Numbered from the stretch's first letter, positions 30,929 through 42,764 are shown. The stretch is DNA of 64,000 bases from Rhodococcus sp. G-MC3 (GCF_030063335.1 NZ_JASISW010000010.1:1-64000), one strand, 5' to 3'. A program made the numbers and translations. The notes: generated by a model from the sequence alone, not told the origin.

Positions 30929-32770
30929 CTAAATTCCGTAGAGCCTCGCCCAGTTTTCGCGCGTGATCAGATCTCCCGCGGCGCGCCGGTACTGCTGCTG
31001 CAGATCCGGCGCCTCGCGGCGAAGTCGTCGCACAACCTTAATCGTGCGGATCATCAGTGCAATTCCACGGGCTTTGTCGCGCGTCCGAATTCGGACTCCG
31101 CCCTGAGAAGCGTCGGTGACAACGACGTGATCGAATCTGGCGATGTGCCACCAGTGAGCGTCTTCCCTGGTCACACCGACCAGGCCGCCGATCGTTCGCC
31201 CGCGCCACTGATCCACCACACGCTTGACGAGAACAAGGCGCATTGCGCTCGGTTCGCCGCCCGCGCGCTCGACACGGATATTCGCCGAGTCCACCGGTGC
31301 CGTCGATGCCGGATGCATGATTGTTTCCGGATAGTCCTTGCGCTCCGCGCGAATAGTGGCCAATGCTTTTACGCCTCCGTCGGAAAGGTGCGCAGGCCCG
31401 GACAGCCAGTCCTCGATTCCATTCAACGTGGTGTGAGCCAACCCGTACTGCATTCCGACCACGTATTCGGCGATCTGGCGCAGGAACTGCCGCGACAACA
31501 CGGAGGTGTCAAGATCGCTGTGGAGGGAGCCGACCACCAGCGAGTTTCGGGTACTGAAGTACCGAGCCCAATCGTCGAAATCCTTCCAGTAGAAGTCGGC
31601 ATGCCAAACCGCGGCGTTGGGCAGCGTGACCGTCGGGAAGCCGCTGCGCTTCGCGCGAACTCCGTACTCGACGTCGTCCCACTGGAAGAACATCGGGAGC
31701 GGAAGCCCGATCTGGTCCACCACCTCCGACGGAATGAGACAGGTCCACCAGGCGTTGTAGCCGGCGTCGACACGTCGCTCCTGATTCTTCTTCAACATGC
31801 TCTTGTTGGACAACGCTTTTTGGACCGCCCGTCCGTGCTGCAGGCGACTCAGATCGACCTCTTCGGCGCCGACGTTGAGGTAATCAGGATTGAGAAGGAA
31901 CAGCATCTGAGCGCCGACGAGCGTCGGTTCGACGGTGACATTGGCGAATGCGCTCAGTCGCAGAACTGATTCCGGCTCACAGAGAATATCGTCGTCCATC
32001 AAAATGACGTCGACCCCGGACCTGGATGCGGTGACCTCGTACAGACCGCGTGTAAACCCACCGGCCCCACCGAGATTCGGCTGACGGATGTAGACGAGCT
32101 TGTCTCCCATGATGTCCGAGGTCGCGGTGAATTCCGGTTGATCGCAGACGAGATCGGTACCCTGATCGACGACGTGGACGGATTCGATCAAGTCCAGTAC
32201 CACCGGGTCCGATGCCAGCGCTGCCACGGTGTGGGCACAATCCTGAGCTCTATTGAAAGTGCAGATGGCGATGGCGGCGGGGCGGCGGGGCGCCGAGTTC
32301 GGGACGGTCCACTCCATCTCGCCGACGACGGCCGAGCTTCCGAAAGTCTCGAATTCGAGCCACAACGCTCCGCCGTCGACAAACTTGTCGAGTGGCACCT
32401 GGAAGACGATGCGCGCGTCGGATCGCGTTTCTTCGACGGCGACGATGCGACGATGTCCGGCGATGTCCGATGCCAGAACCCGGACTCGGACGCGCCCGGT
32501 AGTCGCAACGTGAGCCGAGACCGTTACAGCGTCGACGGTGGTCCAGCGCTGCCAGTACGACGCCGCGAATCGCCCGAAGTATGTATTGGTGTGCGCGAAG
32601 GCATTCTTCGACAGGGACACCGTGTGGCGGTCCCGCTCCGCGATACCCCTCTCGACCTGCAGGTATAGGTCCGGATTGACGCGGGGTGACGTGCTGACGA
32701 ACACGCCGCGCTGAAGTACCAACGACTCGGTACCGGTCGTGAGCGAATGTGCGGGCGCGATCGAATGCAT
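30929..32770 (-). CDS. glfT2: GlfT2: polymerising galactofuranosyltransferase
   Basis: A 613-residue bifunctional GT2 polymerase that extends galactan with alternating beta-1,5 and beta-1,6 galactofuranose. The N-terminal beta-sandwich (to about residue 150) is followed by the GT-A domain: AIAICTFNRAQDCAHTVAAL, IRQPNLGGAGGFTRGLYEV, VILMDDDILCEPESVLRL (DDD), FFQWDDVEYGVRAKRSGF with the catalytic Asp pair, and AAVWHADFYWKDFDDWARYF with the metal-binding His. A helical C-terminal domain ends the protein. Length is close to Rv3808c (637). ATG at 32768-32770 is chosen because AGGAG lies ten bases upstream; a GTG at 32815 is an alternative. It converges with the methyltransferase gene. Confidence 0.95.
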   Translation of the reverse strand: MHSIAPAHSLTTGTESLVLQRGVFVSTSPRVNPDLYLQVERGIAERDRHTVSLSKNAFAHTNTYFGRFAASYWQRWTTVDAVTVSAHVATTGRVRVRVLASDIAGHRRIVAVEETRSDARIVFQVPLDKFVDGGALWLEFETFGSSAVVGEMEWTVPNSAPRRPAAIAICTFNRAQDCAHTVAALASDPVVLDLIESVHVVDQGTDLVCDQPEFTATSDIMGDKLVYIRQPNLGGAGGFTRGLYEVTASRSGVDVILMDDDILCEPESVLRLSAFANVTVEPTLVGAQMLFLLNPDYLNVGAEEVDLSRLQHGRAVQKALSNKSMLKKNQERRVDAGYNAWWTCLIPSEVVDQIGLPLPMFFQWDDVEYGVRAKRSGFPTVTLPNAAVWHADFYWKDFDDWARYFSTRNSLVVGSLHSDLDTSVLSRQFLRQIAEYVVGMQYGLAHTTLNGIEDWLSGPAHLSDGGVKALATIRAERKDYPETIMHPASTAPVDSANIRVERAGGEPSAMRLVLVKRVVDQWRGRTIGGLVGVTREDAHWWHIARFDHVVVTDASQGGVRIRTRDKARGIALMIRTIKVVRRLRREAPDLQQQYRRAAGDLITRENWARLYGI

Positions 32771-32910
32771 CGAGGTAACAACTCCTGGCTGATCGAAAGG
32801 GCGTGCGTCTCGCACCTCATAGGCTGTGACCTACGATAACAACCTGGAGCGCGGGGACGCGCCGACGCGCGAGGGCGCAACGATTCGCAGCCACTCAACG
32901 ATGGAGTTCG

Positions 32911-35175
32911 ATGATCGCCGCCACAACACCCACCCGATTCGATCGGTGGACGTGGGGGCTCGCTTCCTCCGCGGTGGTGCTGCTGGGAATGGCCCTCATC
33001 TTCCTCAGCGACCACAGGTATTTCTATCTCGACGACACCGAATCCGGCGCGGTCGGAAACTGGCTGGCCCTCGGCCGGTTGATGCGCGAAGGCCAGTTCC
33101 TACCTCTCGTCACCACGCAGTGGATGGCCGGAAACTATCCAGTCGAGGGCCAGGGTGGGCTCTGGAATCCCGTTCAGATGGGGATAAATTTTCTGGCCCC
33201 CTCCGTCGACAACATGGCGTTGTACGCCGCAATCGTCAAAATCGGGTTCGCTGTCGTGCTGGCGCTCGGTGTTTACCGTGTCGCTTTGGAATACGGCGCG
33301 CGCCCGGTCTGGGCTGCGGTGGCCGCCGCGGCAGTGCCCTTCAGTGGATTCACCCTATTCTTCGAACAGCCCTCCTGGGTCACCTCCCTGATCGGGATGG
33401 CGTGGGTCATTCAGGCGTGGGCGAGCGCAGTCCGGTACGTCCGCGGAAAATCCGGACCGGTGCCGGTGTTCGTCTTCCTCTATCTCGCTATCAGCGTCGG
33501 GTACGTCCACGCAGCCTTGATGGCAGGTGTCGCCGCCGGTGCAGTGATGATCGGCGAGTACATCTACTCGCGGCAGCTGCTTCCGGTCGCGAAGCTCGCC
33601 GCGGTGTCGGTAGCGGCGGCGATGTGCGGTGCGATCACCTTTCTTCCCGGTGTATTGACGTCCGGCGTCACCTGGCGATCAGGTGCCGAGGGCACACTCA
33701 ACGACAACTTTCTCGTGGTGCCGTGGTCGGAGACGTTCAGTGCCAGCCTTCCCACTGCCGTGAGCAGCATGGAGTCGTGGGGCGGCGAAACCACGATGGC
33801 ACCTGTCACCTACATCGCATGGTTCTGCGTTCCGATGCTTGCCTTCGTGGACTGGCGAAGGGTCTCCTCGGGAATGCGCGAGCTGAGCGGACCGGCGATT
33901 CTGCTAGGCGCGCTACTGCTGTACACGGCGGGCCCTAGCGACATCGGCCCGATTCGCTGGCCGGCGCGCCTTCTGCCGTTCGTCGCATGCGTCCTGCTGG
34001 TCGGCCTCGCGGTTTTGATGAGCCGCTACGGAACTCTGCGGTCGCTTCGAGGACGCCTGACGGCCGCCGCCATCCTCGTCGGCGTTCTGTTCGTTCGTGC
34101 CCTGTCGTCCGGACCACAGCTCGCCGGACGACACGTCCTGGCCGCCGTACTCGTCCTGACGGCGGGAGGACTGCTCATCCTGGTCGTCCGTAGGTGGGGC
34201 GTCCAGGCCACTGCAGCTCTGCTGATGATCAGCGTCATTCCAGTAGCGCTGTACCAGATACACAGCTATCCGAAGGTTCTCACCCAGTGGCATTTTCCGA
34301 CTAGCCAGAGCGAGGCGAAAGCCGGTTTCCCGGATTGGACTGGCACGACCCTGCAGCTGGGTAGCCGAGTCCTGACCGAGCGCACCGAGAACGATCTCGT
34401 CGATCGGTGGCGTGCTCAGGCATACGGCAACTACGCGAAAGTGCTGGACCTGAACTACGTAAGTGCCTACACACCAGTCGGCCATCAAGCCTTCAGTTCG
34501 CTTCTGTGCGTCGCATACGAAGGAAGCACCTGCTCGGACGCGTACAGCAACCTGTTCCGTCCCGACGTCTACACAGGTCGCACCTCCGCCGACCTGATGC
34601 TGCTGGACCGTGTGGTGGTCCAGAAGGCTCAGTACCCCGAGTGGCGTCAGCTCCCCGTGTCCCCCGGGTGGCGCTGGGTCGACGTCGACGAGCCGCAGTC
34701 CGACCAGGTCGCCGTTCTCGAACGCGACAACGGGTACGTCTCGCTCCAGAACGGCACTGTATCGGCGACCGTCGATGCGACCGTCGAGCCCGTGGCATCG
34801 TCAGCGGTGAACGAGTCGATGCGCGTGTCGTCGCCGACCGGTGGCAGCGTGGTCTTCGCCCGGCTGGCGTGGCCCGGATACACCGCGATGCTGAACGGTG
34901 AGCCGCTGCAGACCAAGGGCCTGGGTGACACGTTCCTGTACGTCGACGTGCCCGCCGGCACCACCGATGCCGACCTTGAAATACAGTTCCGCCCGCCTGG
35001 CTTCCGTATCGGGCTCGCCGCGATGGGCGGCGGATTGGTGATCCTGGTGGTTCTGATCGGTCTCGACATCCGTCGGCGTCGACGCGTCGAAATTGTTTCC
35101 GCCGACCCAGCCGCTGCACCGGCTGCCGAGGCGGACGCCGCCGCGTCGGAACGCGGAAAGTCCGGCGACATATAA
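32911..35175 (+). CDS. Polytopic membrane protein, GT-C/YfhO-like
   Basis: A 754-residue protein with about 12-13 membrane helices and a C-terminal beta-rich extracytoplasmic domain (after about residue 600), ending in one more helix and a charged Ala/Glu tail. The first loop has FYLDDTESGAVGNWLALGRL, where acidic residues after helix 1 recall the catalytic loop of GT-C enzymes, followed by TTQWMAGNYPVEGQGGLWNP. This fits membrane glycosyltransferases that use polyprenyl-phosphate sugars. Substrate is unknown. It heads an operon with a GT2 enzyme and an epimerase, a typical set for adding a sugar outside the membrane. Confidence 0.75.
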   Translation: MIAATTPTRFDRWTWGLASSAVVLLGMALIFLSDHRYFYLDDTESGAVGNWLALGRLMREGQFLPLVTTQWMAGNYPVEGQGGLWNPVQMGINFLAPSVDNMALYAAIVKIGFAVVLALGVYRVALEYGARPVWAAVAAAAVPFSGFTLFFEQPSWVTSLIGMAWVIQAWASAVRYVRGKSGPVPVFVFLYLAISVGYVHAALMAGVAAGAVMIGEYIYSRQLLPVAKLAAVSVAAAMCGAITFLPGVLTSGVTWRSGAEGTLNDNFLVVPWSETFSASLPTAVSSMESWGGETTMAPVTYIAWFCVPMLAFVDWRRVSSGMRELSGPAILLGALLLYTAGPSDIGPIRWPARLLPFVACVLLVGLAVLMSRYGTLRSLRGRLTAAAILVGVLFVRALSSGPQLAGRHVLAAVLVLTAGGLLILVVRRWGVQATAALLMISVIPVALYQIHSYPKVLTQWHFPTSQSEAKAGFPDWTGTTLQLGSRVLTERTENDLVDRWRAQAYGNYAKVLDLNYVSAYTPVGHQAFSSLLCVAYEGSTCSDAYSNLFRPDVYTGRTSADLMLLDRVVVQKAQYPEWRQLPVSPGWRWVDVDEPQSDQVAVLERDNGYVSLQNGTVSATVDATVEPVASSAVNESMRVSSPTGGSVVFARLAWPGYTAMLNGEPLQTKGLGDTFLYVDVPAGTTDADLEIQFRPPGFRIGLAAMGGGLVILVVLIGLDIRRRRRVEIVSADPAAAPAAEADAAASERGKSGDI

Positions 35176-35186
35176 GGTCGTAAATC

Positions 35187-36206
35187 GTGACAGACGTGAA
35201 GACACCTCACCGGATCTCGGTAATCGTCCCGGTCTACCAGGGGGAAAGAACTCTGGGACCGTTGATGGAGGAACTCGAGGCGCTTACGCTGCCCTTCGTC
35301 ACGCCTGGCCGCCGACCAGCAGTGGTCGAGGAAGTGCTGTTGGTCTTCGATCACGGACCCGACGGGTCGGCTGCCGTCATCCGCGAGCTGGTGGAGAAAC
35401 ACTCGTTCGTTCGAGGTATTTGGCTCAGCCGCAACTTCGGACAGCACCCGGCCACTCTGGCCGGGATGGCATCGAGCGGCGGCGAGTGGATCGTCACGAT
35501 GGACGAGGACGGTCAGCACGACCCGGCCGCCATCGGCGGATTGCTCGACACAGCGCTCGACGACCAGGCAACCGTCGTTTACGGCCGTGGCGTCAATGCC
35601 GCGCCGCACGGGTTGTGGCGCAATGCGACCAGCAAGAGCTCGAAGTGGTTGATCGCGAAGGCCTTGTCCGGCGAGAACACCGTCCAGTACAGCAGTTTCC
35701 GTATGGTCGTCGGCGAGGTGGGCCGATCAGTTGCGGCGTATGCCGGATCCGAGGCATACCTCGACGTCGCGCTCGGTTGGATCGCGGGCTCGGTGACCAC
35801 CAGTCCGGTCACACTGCGCGAAGAGCAGGGTCGACGATCCGGATACAACCTGCGCACCCTGCTGTCGCATTTCTGGCGCATGGTGCTCTCCAGCGGAACC
35901 AAGGGACTTCGTCTGGTCAGCGTGCTGGGAATGGTCTTCGCGCTACTCGGGCTTGTACTCGTGGCCTATCTGTTGGTCACATACGCATTTTTCGACCCGG
36001 ACACGGAAGTCCGCGGGTGGGCGTCGACCATGGTGGTGCTCCTGTTCGGCTTCGGCGCATCTCTGTTCTCGCTCGGCGTCGTCGCCGAATATGTCGGAGT
36101 CAACGTCAAGACCGCCATGGGCAAACCTCCATACCTGATAGTCGGAGACCCGGCCGCTGGTCCCTTGGGGCGCGCTCGACGCTTGCCGGACGAACCAGAC
36201 GAATGA
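35187..36206 (+). CDS. Polyprenyl-phosphate sugar synthase-like GT2 enzyme
   Basis: A 339-residue DPM1/ArnC-type GT2. The cytoplasmic part has SVIVPVYQGERTLGPLMEEL, GIWLSRNFGQHPATLAGMAS and GEWIVTMDEDGQHDPAAIGG (D-x-D), then a region with the acceptor-loop Arg/Lys. Two C-terminal membrane helices follow (LGMVFALLGLVLVAYLLVTY and VVLLFGFGASLFSLGVVAEY). Such enzymes charge polyprenyl phosphate with a sugar that GT-C proteins then use. GTG at 35187 lies 11 bp after the membrane protein gene, and its stop overlaps the epimerase start as ATGA. Confidence 0.88.
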   Translation: MTDVKTPHRISVIVPVYQGERTLGPLMEELEALTLPFVTPGRRPAVVEEVLLVFDHGPDGSAAVIRELVEKHSFVRGIWLSRNFGQHPATLAGMASSGGEWIVTMDEDGQHDPAAIGGLLDTALDDQATVVYGRGVNAAPHGLWRNATSKSSKWLIAKALSGENTVQYSSFRMVVGEVGRSVAAYAGSEAYLDVALGWIAGSVTTSPVTLREEQGRRSGYNLRTLLSHFWRMVLSSGTKGLRLVSVLGMVFALLGLVLVAYLLVTYAFFDPDTEVRGWASTMVVLLFGFGASLFSLGVVAEYVGVNVKTAMGKPPYLIVGDPAAGPLGRARRLPDEPDE

Positions 36207-37126
36207 CTATTTCGTGGGTCGTAGGCGGTGGGGGCCTACTGGGCCGGGCTGTCACCACGGAACTACTGCGCCGCGGCCACGACCTCGTTTCGGTCAACGT
36301 CCCCTGGCTCGACGAGTCCGCCGCTCGAATAGTAATCACCGACCATATAGCCGCACTGGCGACCATGTCGTCGACGCCAGTGAATGTGGTGTGGTGCGCA
36401 GGTGCTGGTGTCAACGGAACCCCTCGTGCATCGTTCGACCGTGAGAACGCACTGTTTGCTCACGCGCTCGCCGAACTCGAACGTCATGCGCTGTCCTTGA
36501 CCGTATTTCACGCGTCCTCGGCCGGTGGAGTGTACGCCGGCACACCGAATGCGCCGCACGACGAAACGAGCGAGACCTCCCCGTTGGGTGATTACGGCGC
36601 TGCCAAGCTACGGGCTGAGGACCTGGTGACCGAATTCGGAGAACGCACCGGATCCTCGGTAATCGTCGGACGGTTCGCCAATCTATACGGGCCAGGCCAG
36701 AACCTGTCCAAGCCGCAAGGACTGATCTCGCATCTGTGCCGCGGATATCTTCTCGCTTCACCAGTGTCGATTTATGTTCCGGTCGACACGTTGAGGGACT
36801 ACCTCTACGTGAGCGACGCGGCCGAAATGGTGGCGGATACCTTGGACGTTGCCGCCGAAAAACGAGCTGGACCGATCACGAAGATCTACGCCTCCGGAAA
36901 TGCAGTCACCATCGGAGCGATCCTCGGTGCCTGCCGGTCGGTGTTTCGTCGTCGACCTCTCGTCGTGCAGGCTGCATCGCCGCTATCGGCCATGCAAGGT
37001 CGGGATCTGCGGCTCCGGTCCGTCGTGTGGCCGGAAATCGATCGAAGATCTCACCGGACGCTTCCGGCGGGCATCTCGTCGACGCTCGAATCGACGAGAC
37101 GAGCACTGCTGGCGGGCCACGCCTGA
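36203..37126 (+). CDS. NAD-dependent epimerase/dehydratase (extended SDR)
   Basis: A 307-residue extended SDR. WVVGGGGLLGRAVTTELLRR is the nucleotide-binding glycine motif, FHASSAGGVYAGTPN and DYGAAKLRAEDLV give the Ser and Tyr-x-x-x-Lys active site, and GRFANLYGPGQNLSKPQGLI is the substrate region. It acts on a nucleotide sugar, probably feeding the neighbouring GT2. ATG at 36203 overlaps the upstream stop (ATGA). Confidence 0.87.
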   Translation: MTISWVVGGGGLLGRAVTTELLRRGHDLVSVNVPWLDESAARIVITDHIAALATMSSTPVNVVWCAGAGVNGTPRASFDRENALFAHALAELERHALSLTVFHASSAGGVYAGTPNAPHDETSETSPLGDYGAAKLRAEDLVTEFGERTGSSVIVGRFANLYGPGQNLSKPQGLISHLCRGYLLASPVSIYVPVDTLRDYLYVSDAAEMVADTLDVAAEKRAGPITKIYASGNAVTIGAILGACRSVFRRRPLVVQAASPLSAMQGRDLRLRSVVWPEIDRRSHRTLPAGISSTLESTRRALLAGHA

Positions 37127-37162
37127 CCGCGGTTTTGAAAGGTTGCGTTCGGCTGAAACACT

Positions 37163-37669
37163 ATGGTCATGCAGGACGACGAGACACCAGACCCAGCGCC
37201 AGGGAATCAGGCCATCGTCGACGCACAGCCCACTGGCCCGTTGATGAGACTGATCGGCAACCAAGGAGTCGCGTTCATCCTGGTCGGCGGCTTCAACACT
37301 GTGCTGGGCACCGCATGGTTTGTCGCCTGGCAGCTCACCGTCGGGGAGCAGCTCGGCTACCACGCCGCGATCGTCTTCGGATATTTGTGCAACGTTGTCA
37401 CCGCCTTCTGTACCAACCGCTACCTTGTGTTCCGGGTCCGTGGGCGCATCTTCCGAGACTTTTGGCGATTCGTTGTCGTCAATTCCGGGGCTTTCGTAAT
37501 CAATCTCGCGCTGATGACCGTGGCAGTCTCGATTCTGGGATTCACTCCAATCCCGTCCCAATTGGTGATCACCCTGTTCACCGCGGGCGTCAGCTTCTTC
37601 GGTTATCGCGACTTCTCGTTTCGTCGGTCCGCATCCACGGATCCGTCGACACCCATGAAAGGCAAGTGA
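37163..37669 (+). CDS. GtrA-family membrane protein
   Basis: A 168-residue protein with four membrane helices: FILVGGFNTVLGTAWFVAW, GYHAAIVFGYLCNVVTAFCT, FVVVNSGAFVINLALMTVAV and LVITLFTAGVSFFGYRDFSF. NRYLVFR and YRDFSFRR match GtrA, thought to flip polyprenyl-phosphate sugars or help GT-C enzymes. It is followed directly by a GT2 gene (TGAATG). A second GtrA gene lies at 42,765. Confidence 0.88.
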   Translation: MVMQDDETPDPAPGNQAIVDAQPTGPLMRLIGNQGVAFILVGGFNTVLGTAWFVAWQLTVGEQLGYHAAIVFGYLCNVVTAFCTNRYLVFRVRGRIFRDFWRFVVVNSGAFVINLALMTVAVSILGFTPIPSQLVITLFTAGVSFFGYRDFSFRRSASTDPSTPMKGK

Positions 37670-39588
<1,919 letters not shown>

Positions 39589-39590
39589 TC

Positions 39591-40355
39591 ATGGGGCTGG
39601 GTAAGAAGCTGTTGACGTTGGCGGCGAGCCTCGTCGTGTTCAACGTGGTGCTGTGGGGGCTGCCCAAGATCGCGCCGCAAGTGCCGGACCGGTACGAGGG
39701 GGTTTCGGTCGCAGCGCGTCCACCGGCGGCAGCGCCCAAGACCACCGCTCCCTCTCCCTTGCCGTCGGGGTTCCCATCGATGGACCGGCCGCCGCCCAAG
39801 ATTGTTGTGCCGGACGGACAGGCTCAGCCAATTGCAACAAAGTTCGGGCTGACGTACGACGTGCCTGCCGACTGGCAAAATGCATCCACTGGCTTTGGAG
39901 GCTGGGAGGATGCCACCGGTTGGTCCATTGTTTACGGAGCAATCGGAAGGTACGGCTACGAATCGTGCAGTGCGCAGAATGGTTCGACGCTTGGACTGAG
40001 CGGCGCGACCGGGTCTGCCGATGGCGATCTCATCCGCGTTGCGACCGAGCATTCACGGAACTCGTCGAAAATATTCAGTGCTGCAGCACCTGGTACGGAA
40101 CCAACGGTCAGCTTCTCGGAACCCCGAGAAATCACCATTGCCGGAAGTCGCGGGATCCGGATTACGACGACTGTCGCCGACGTCGTTCAGGACTCGCCAT
40201 GCGATCCTCCTGCCGCGATCTTCGACATCGTGACAACCGTGTCGTATGCAACCGCTGTGACAGCTGTATTCATGGTCCAACTCGATCAGGGTGTCGACGG
40301 CGCCGCCGATCGGGCCGTGGCCGACCGAATATTCTCCACAATAAGGAGGAGCTGA
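39591..40355 (+). CDS. Membrane-anchored unknown protein, partner of a WXG-like protein
   Basis: A 254-residue protein. Residues 5-27 form an N-terminal anchor or signal (LLTLAASLVVFNVVLWGLPK), followed by a Pro/Ala-rich linker and a globular domain from about residue 80 (FGLTYDVPADWQNASTGFGG). Two Cys (about 124 and 202) could form a disulfide outside the membrane. The shape resembles DUF-type lipoprotein-like proteins found next to ESX/WXG genes, but no named family is sure. It abuts the next gene, with AAGGAGGAG inside its last codons serving as ribosome site. Confidence 0.6.
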   Translation: MGLGKKLLTLAASLVVFNVVLWGLPKIAPQVPDRYEGVSVAARPPAAAPKTTAPSPLPSGFPSMDRPPPKIVVPDGQAQPIATKFGLTYDVPADWQNASTGFGGWEDATGWSIVYGAIGRYGYESCSAQNGSTLGLSGATGSADGDLIRVATEHSRNSSKIFSAAAPGTEPTVSFSEPREITIAGSRGIRITTTVADVVQDSPCDPPAAIFDIVTTVSYATAVTAVFMVQLDQGVDGAADRAVADRIFSTIRRS

Positions 40356-41210
40356 ATGTCGGAGGATCTGTACACCGACAGTAATGAGATCGCCGGTCTC
40401 GGAAAGCTGGCCGACCGTATTGGCCAGGACACCTTGGCGAGCCATCGCTATGTCGGCCAACACGCAGGCCTCAGCGACACCGTTCCCGGACAAATACTGC
40501 AGCGCTTGGCGCCGTTCATCACCGACTATCAGGAGTACACCCGCACCCGTCACGTCCACCTCGCGGCCAACTGCAGCTATATCGGTGACGAACTGCGAAA
40601 AGCGGCCTGGCTGTACGACGATCAGGAGAAGAAGAACTACGACGCGTTCAACGCTCACGTCGATCTCCTCCCGCTACCGCTCACCCAACCGGGCACGTCC
40701 GAAACACCAGCCGTCGGAAATGTCGAGGAGTATCAAGCCGCAGCTGATTACGGATCTCCAGAAGGCATCGACTACCCGCCTCCGGCCCCGGCCGTCGACG
40801 ACACCCGCGAAACGATCGACGAGGCCGCCGGTTGGCTCGGCGAAATCGACCGCACCATCTTCGAACTATCGGGTTGGAGTCCGCTGAACGACGCGACCAT
40901 TCCGGTCACAGGAAACTGGAATGAAATTCGTCGTCTAGGACAAGCATTCGAAATTGCCGGAAACGCGATGGAAGCCGCGGGATCGTCGTTCGAGGGCGGG
41001 GTACGGCGGGTCGACGAGTACTGGAATGGATTGGCAGCACAATCGTTCGCGGACTATGCGGGACGTCAAACGGCTGCGATGTACTGGGAGGGTCCGTGCG
41101 GCCGCACTGTTCACGCCCTGTCCCAGGCCATCGCCGAAAAGGTGCGAGACGCCGTTCGGGCGTGGCCGCTAGAGCCCGACGATGCGCCGTACCGCATTCC
41201 CTGGCAATGA
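40356..41210 (+). CDS. WXG100/ESX-like helical protein
   Basis: A 284-residue, largely helical protein. The N-terminal half is charged (LYTDSNEIAGLGKLADRIGQ) and the C-terminal half contains two helices with the turn VDEYWNGLAAQSFADYAGRQ, a W-x-G hairpin like WXG100/LXG proteins, preceded by GNWNEIRRLGQAFEIAGNAM. A middle Pro-rich linker joins the parts. No nuclease or other toxin domain is visible at the C terminus. It may be a type VII secretion substrate or chaperone; no secretion machinery is in this window. The ATG abuts the upstream stop. Confidence 0.6.
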   Translation: MSEDLYTDSNEIAGLGKLADRIGQDTLASHRYVGQHAGLSDTVPGQILQRLAPFITDYQEYTRTRHVHLAANCSYIGDELRKAAWLYDDQEKKNYDAFNAHVDLLPLPLTQPGTSETPAVGNVEEYQAAADYGSPEGIDYPPPAPAVDDTRETIDEAAGWLGEIDRTIFELSGWSPLNDATIPVTGNWNEIRRLGQAFEIAGNAMEAAGSSFEGGVRRVDEYWNGLAAQSFADYAGRQTAAMYWEGPCGRTVHALSQAIAEKVRDAVRAWPLEPDDAPYRIPWQ

Positions 41211-41255
41211 GTGTGAGTGCGCGAACACCCTGCTGATCTGGGAGACTGCTGATTC

Positions 41256-42125
41256 ATGCGGGGAATCATTTTGGCGGGCGGCACAGGTTCGCGTCTTCAT
41301 CCGATCACGATGGGCATCAGCAAGCAGCTCGTCCCGGTCTACGACAAACCGATGATTTACTACCCACTCTCGACGCTGATCCTGGCAGGCATCCGCGACA
41401 TCCTGATCATCACCACACCCCAGGACCGCGACCAGTTCCAGCGCCTCCTCGGCGACGGCTCCCAATTCGGCATCAACCTCACCTACAAGGTCCAACACGA
41501 GCCGAACGGTCTCGCCCAGGCCTTCGTCCTCGGCGCCGACCACATCGGCACCGAGGGTGCCGCGTTGGTGCTCGGCGACAACATCTTCTACGGCCCCGGC
41601 CTCGGCTCACAGCTCAGCCGGTTCAGCGACATCGACGGCGGCGCCGTATTCGCGTACCAGGTCAAGGACCCCTCCGCGTACGGCGTCATCGAATTCGACG
41701 CCGACGGTACAGCGATCTCGCTGGAGGAGAAACCCAAGGTCCCCAAGTCCAACTTCTCCGTCCCCGGCCTGTACTTCTACGACAACGACGTCCTCGCCAT
41801 CGCCCGCGACCTGCAGCCGTCGGCTCGTGGTGAATACGAGATCACCGACGTCAACCGTCACTACCTCGACGCAGGCAAGCTCACCGTCGAAGTCCTCCCC
41901 CGCGGCACTGCCTGGCTCGATACCGGCACTTTCGATTCCCTGCTCGACGCCTCGAACTATGTACGCACCATCGAGCAGCGCCAAGGCATGAAGATCGGCG
42001 CCCCGGAAGAGGTGTCGTGGCGCCGCGGGTTCATCACCGACGACGAACTGCGCGAACGCGCGGAGAAGCTGGTCAAATCCGGATACGGGCAGTACCTGCT
42101 CGAACTCCTCGACCACGGTAAATGA
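41256..42125 (+). CDS. rmlA: Glucose-1-phosphate thymidylyltransferase
   Basis: A 289-residue nucleotidyltransferase making dTDP-glucose, the first step to dTDP-rhamnose. [20 protein letters not shown] is the nucleotide loop, [20 protein letters not shown] the sugar-binding motif, and [18 protein letters not shown] holds the metal Asp. [20 protein letters not shown] and [18 protein letters not shown] are also typical. Length is normal. It lies 13 bp upstream of rmlC. Confidence 0.97.
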   Translation: MRGIILAGGTGSRLHPITMGISKQLVPVYDKPMIYYPLSTLILAGIRDILIITTPQDRDQFQRLLGDGSQFGINLTYKVQHEPNGLAQAFVLGADHIGTEGAALVLGDNIFYGPGLGSQLSRFSDIDGGAVFAYQVKDPSAYGVIEFDADGTAISLEEKPKVPKSNFSVPGLYFYDNDVLAIARDLQPSARGEYEITDVNRHYLDAGKLTVEVLPRGTAWLDTGTFDSLLDASNYVRTIEQRQGMKIGAPEEVSWRRGFITDDELRERAEKLVKSGYGQYLLELLDHGK

Positions 42126-42138
42126 GAGATCTGTTTCG

Positions 42139-42726
42139 ATGACTTTTCGTGAATTGAACATCAAAGATGCCTACGAGTTCACGCCCCGCCAGTTCGGGGA
42201 CGATCGAGGTGTGTTCTTCGAATGGTTCAAATCCTCCGCCTTCACCGAAGCCGTGGGACATGAGCTTGAACTGCAGCAGGCGAACTGCTCGGTCTCCGCA
42301 GCCGGAGTGCTGCGCGGCATCCACTTCACCGATACCCCGCCCGGGCAGGCGAAGTACGTCACCTGCGTCAAGGGCGCGTTTCTGGATGTGATCGTCGATC
42401 TACGCGTCGGGTCTCCGACGTTCGGGCAGTGGGACAGTGTGCTCATCGACGATGTGGACCGCCGCGCGGTCTACCTCTCCGAAGGCTTGGGGCACGCGAT
42501 CTTGTCGCTCGAGGACGGTTCGACGGTGATGTATCTGTGCTCGATCGAGTACACCCCGACCTTGGATCGGGATGTGAATCCCCTCGATACCGGCCTCGGG
42601 ATCGACTGGCCCACCCTCGCCCGCGACGGCAGCCCCCTCGAGTACCAACTCTCCGACAAAGACCGCGCTGCGCCGTCACTGGCGCAGGCCATCGAGGCCG
42701 GCTACCTCCCTACATTCGACGGCTGA
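42139..42726 (+). CDS. rmlC: dTDP-4-dehydrorhamnose 3,5-epimerase
   Basis: A 195-residue cupin epimerase. FTPRQFGDDRGVFFEWFKSS, QANCSVSAAGVLRGIHFTDT (with the catalytic His) and GAFLDVIVDLRVGSPTFGQW carry the RmlC signatures, followed by YLSEGLGHAILSLEDGSTVM with the second active-site His region. It gives dTDP-4-keto-rhamnose for RmlD. Likely co-transcribed with rmlA. Confidence 0.96.
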   Translation: MTFRELNIKDAYEFTPRQFGDDRGVFFEWFKSSAFTEAVGHELELQQANCSVSAAGVLRGIHFTDTPPGQAKYVTCVKGAFLDVIVDLRVGSPTFGQWDSVLIDDVDRRAVYLSEGLGHAILSLEDGSTVMYLCSIEYTPTLDRDVNPLDTGLGIDWPTLARDGSPLEYQLSDKDRAAPSLAQAIEAGYLPTFDG

Positions 42727-42764
42727 TCCGGGGTCGAGTGCTCCCGTGCGCGACGCCGCCGGGA

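Noticed and set aside
35093..36202. Long plus-strand frame upstream of and in frame with the epimerase gene
   Set aside because: This part is a shifted reading of the GT2 gene; the real epimerase start is the ATG at 36203 overlapping the GT2 stop.
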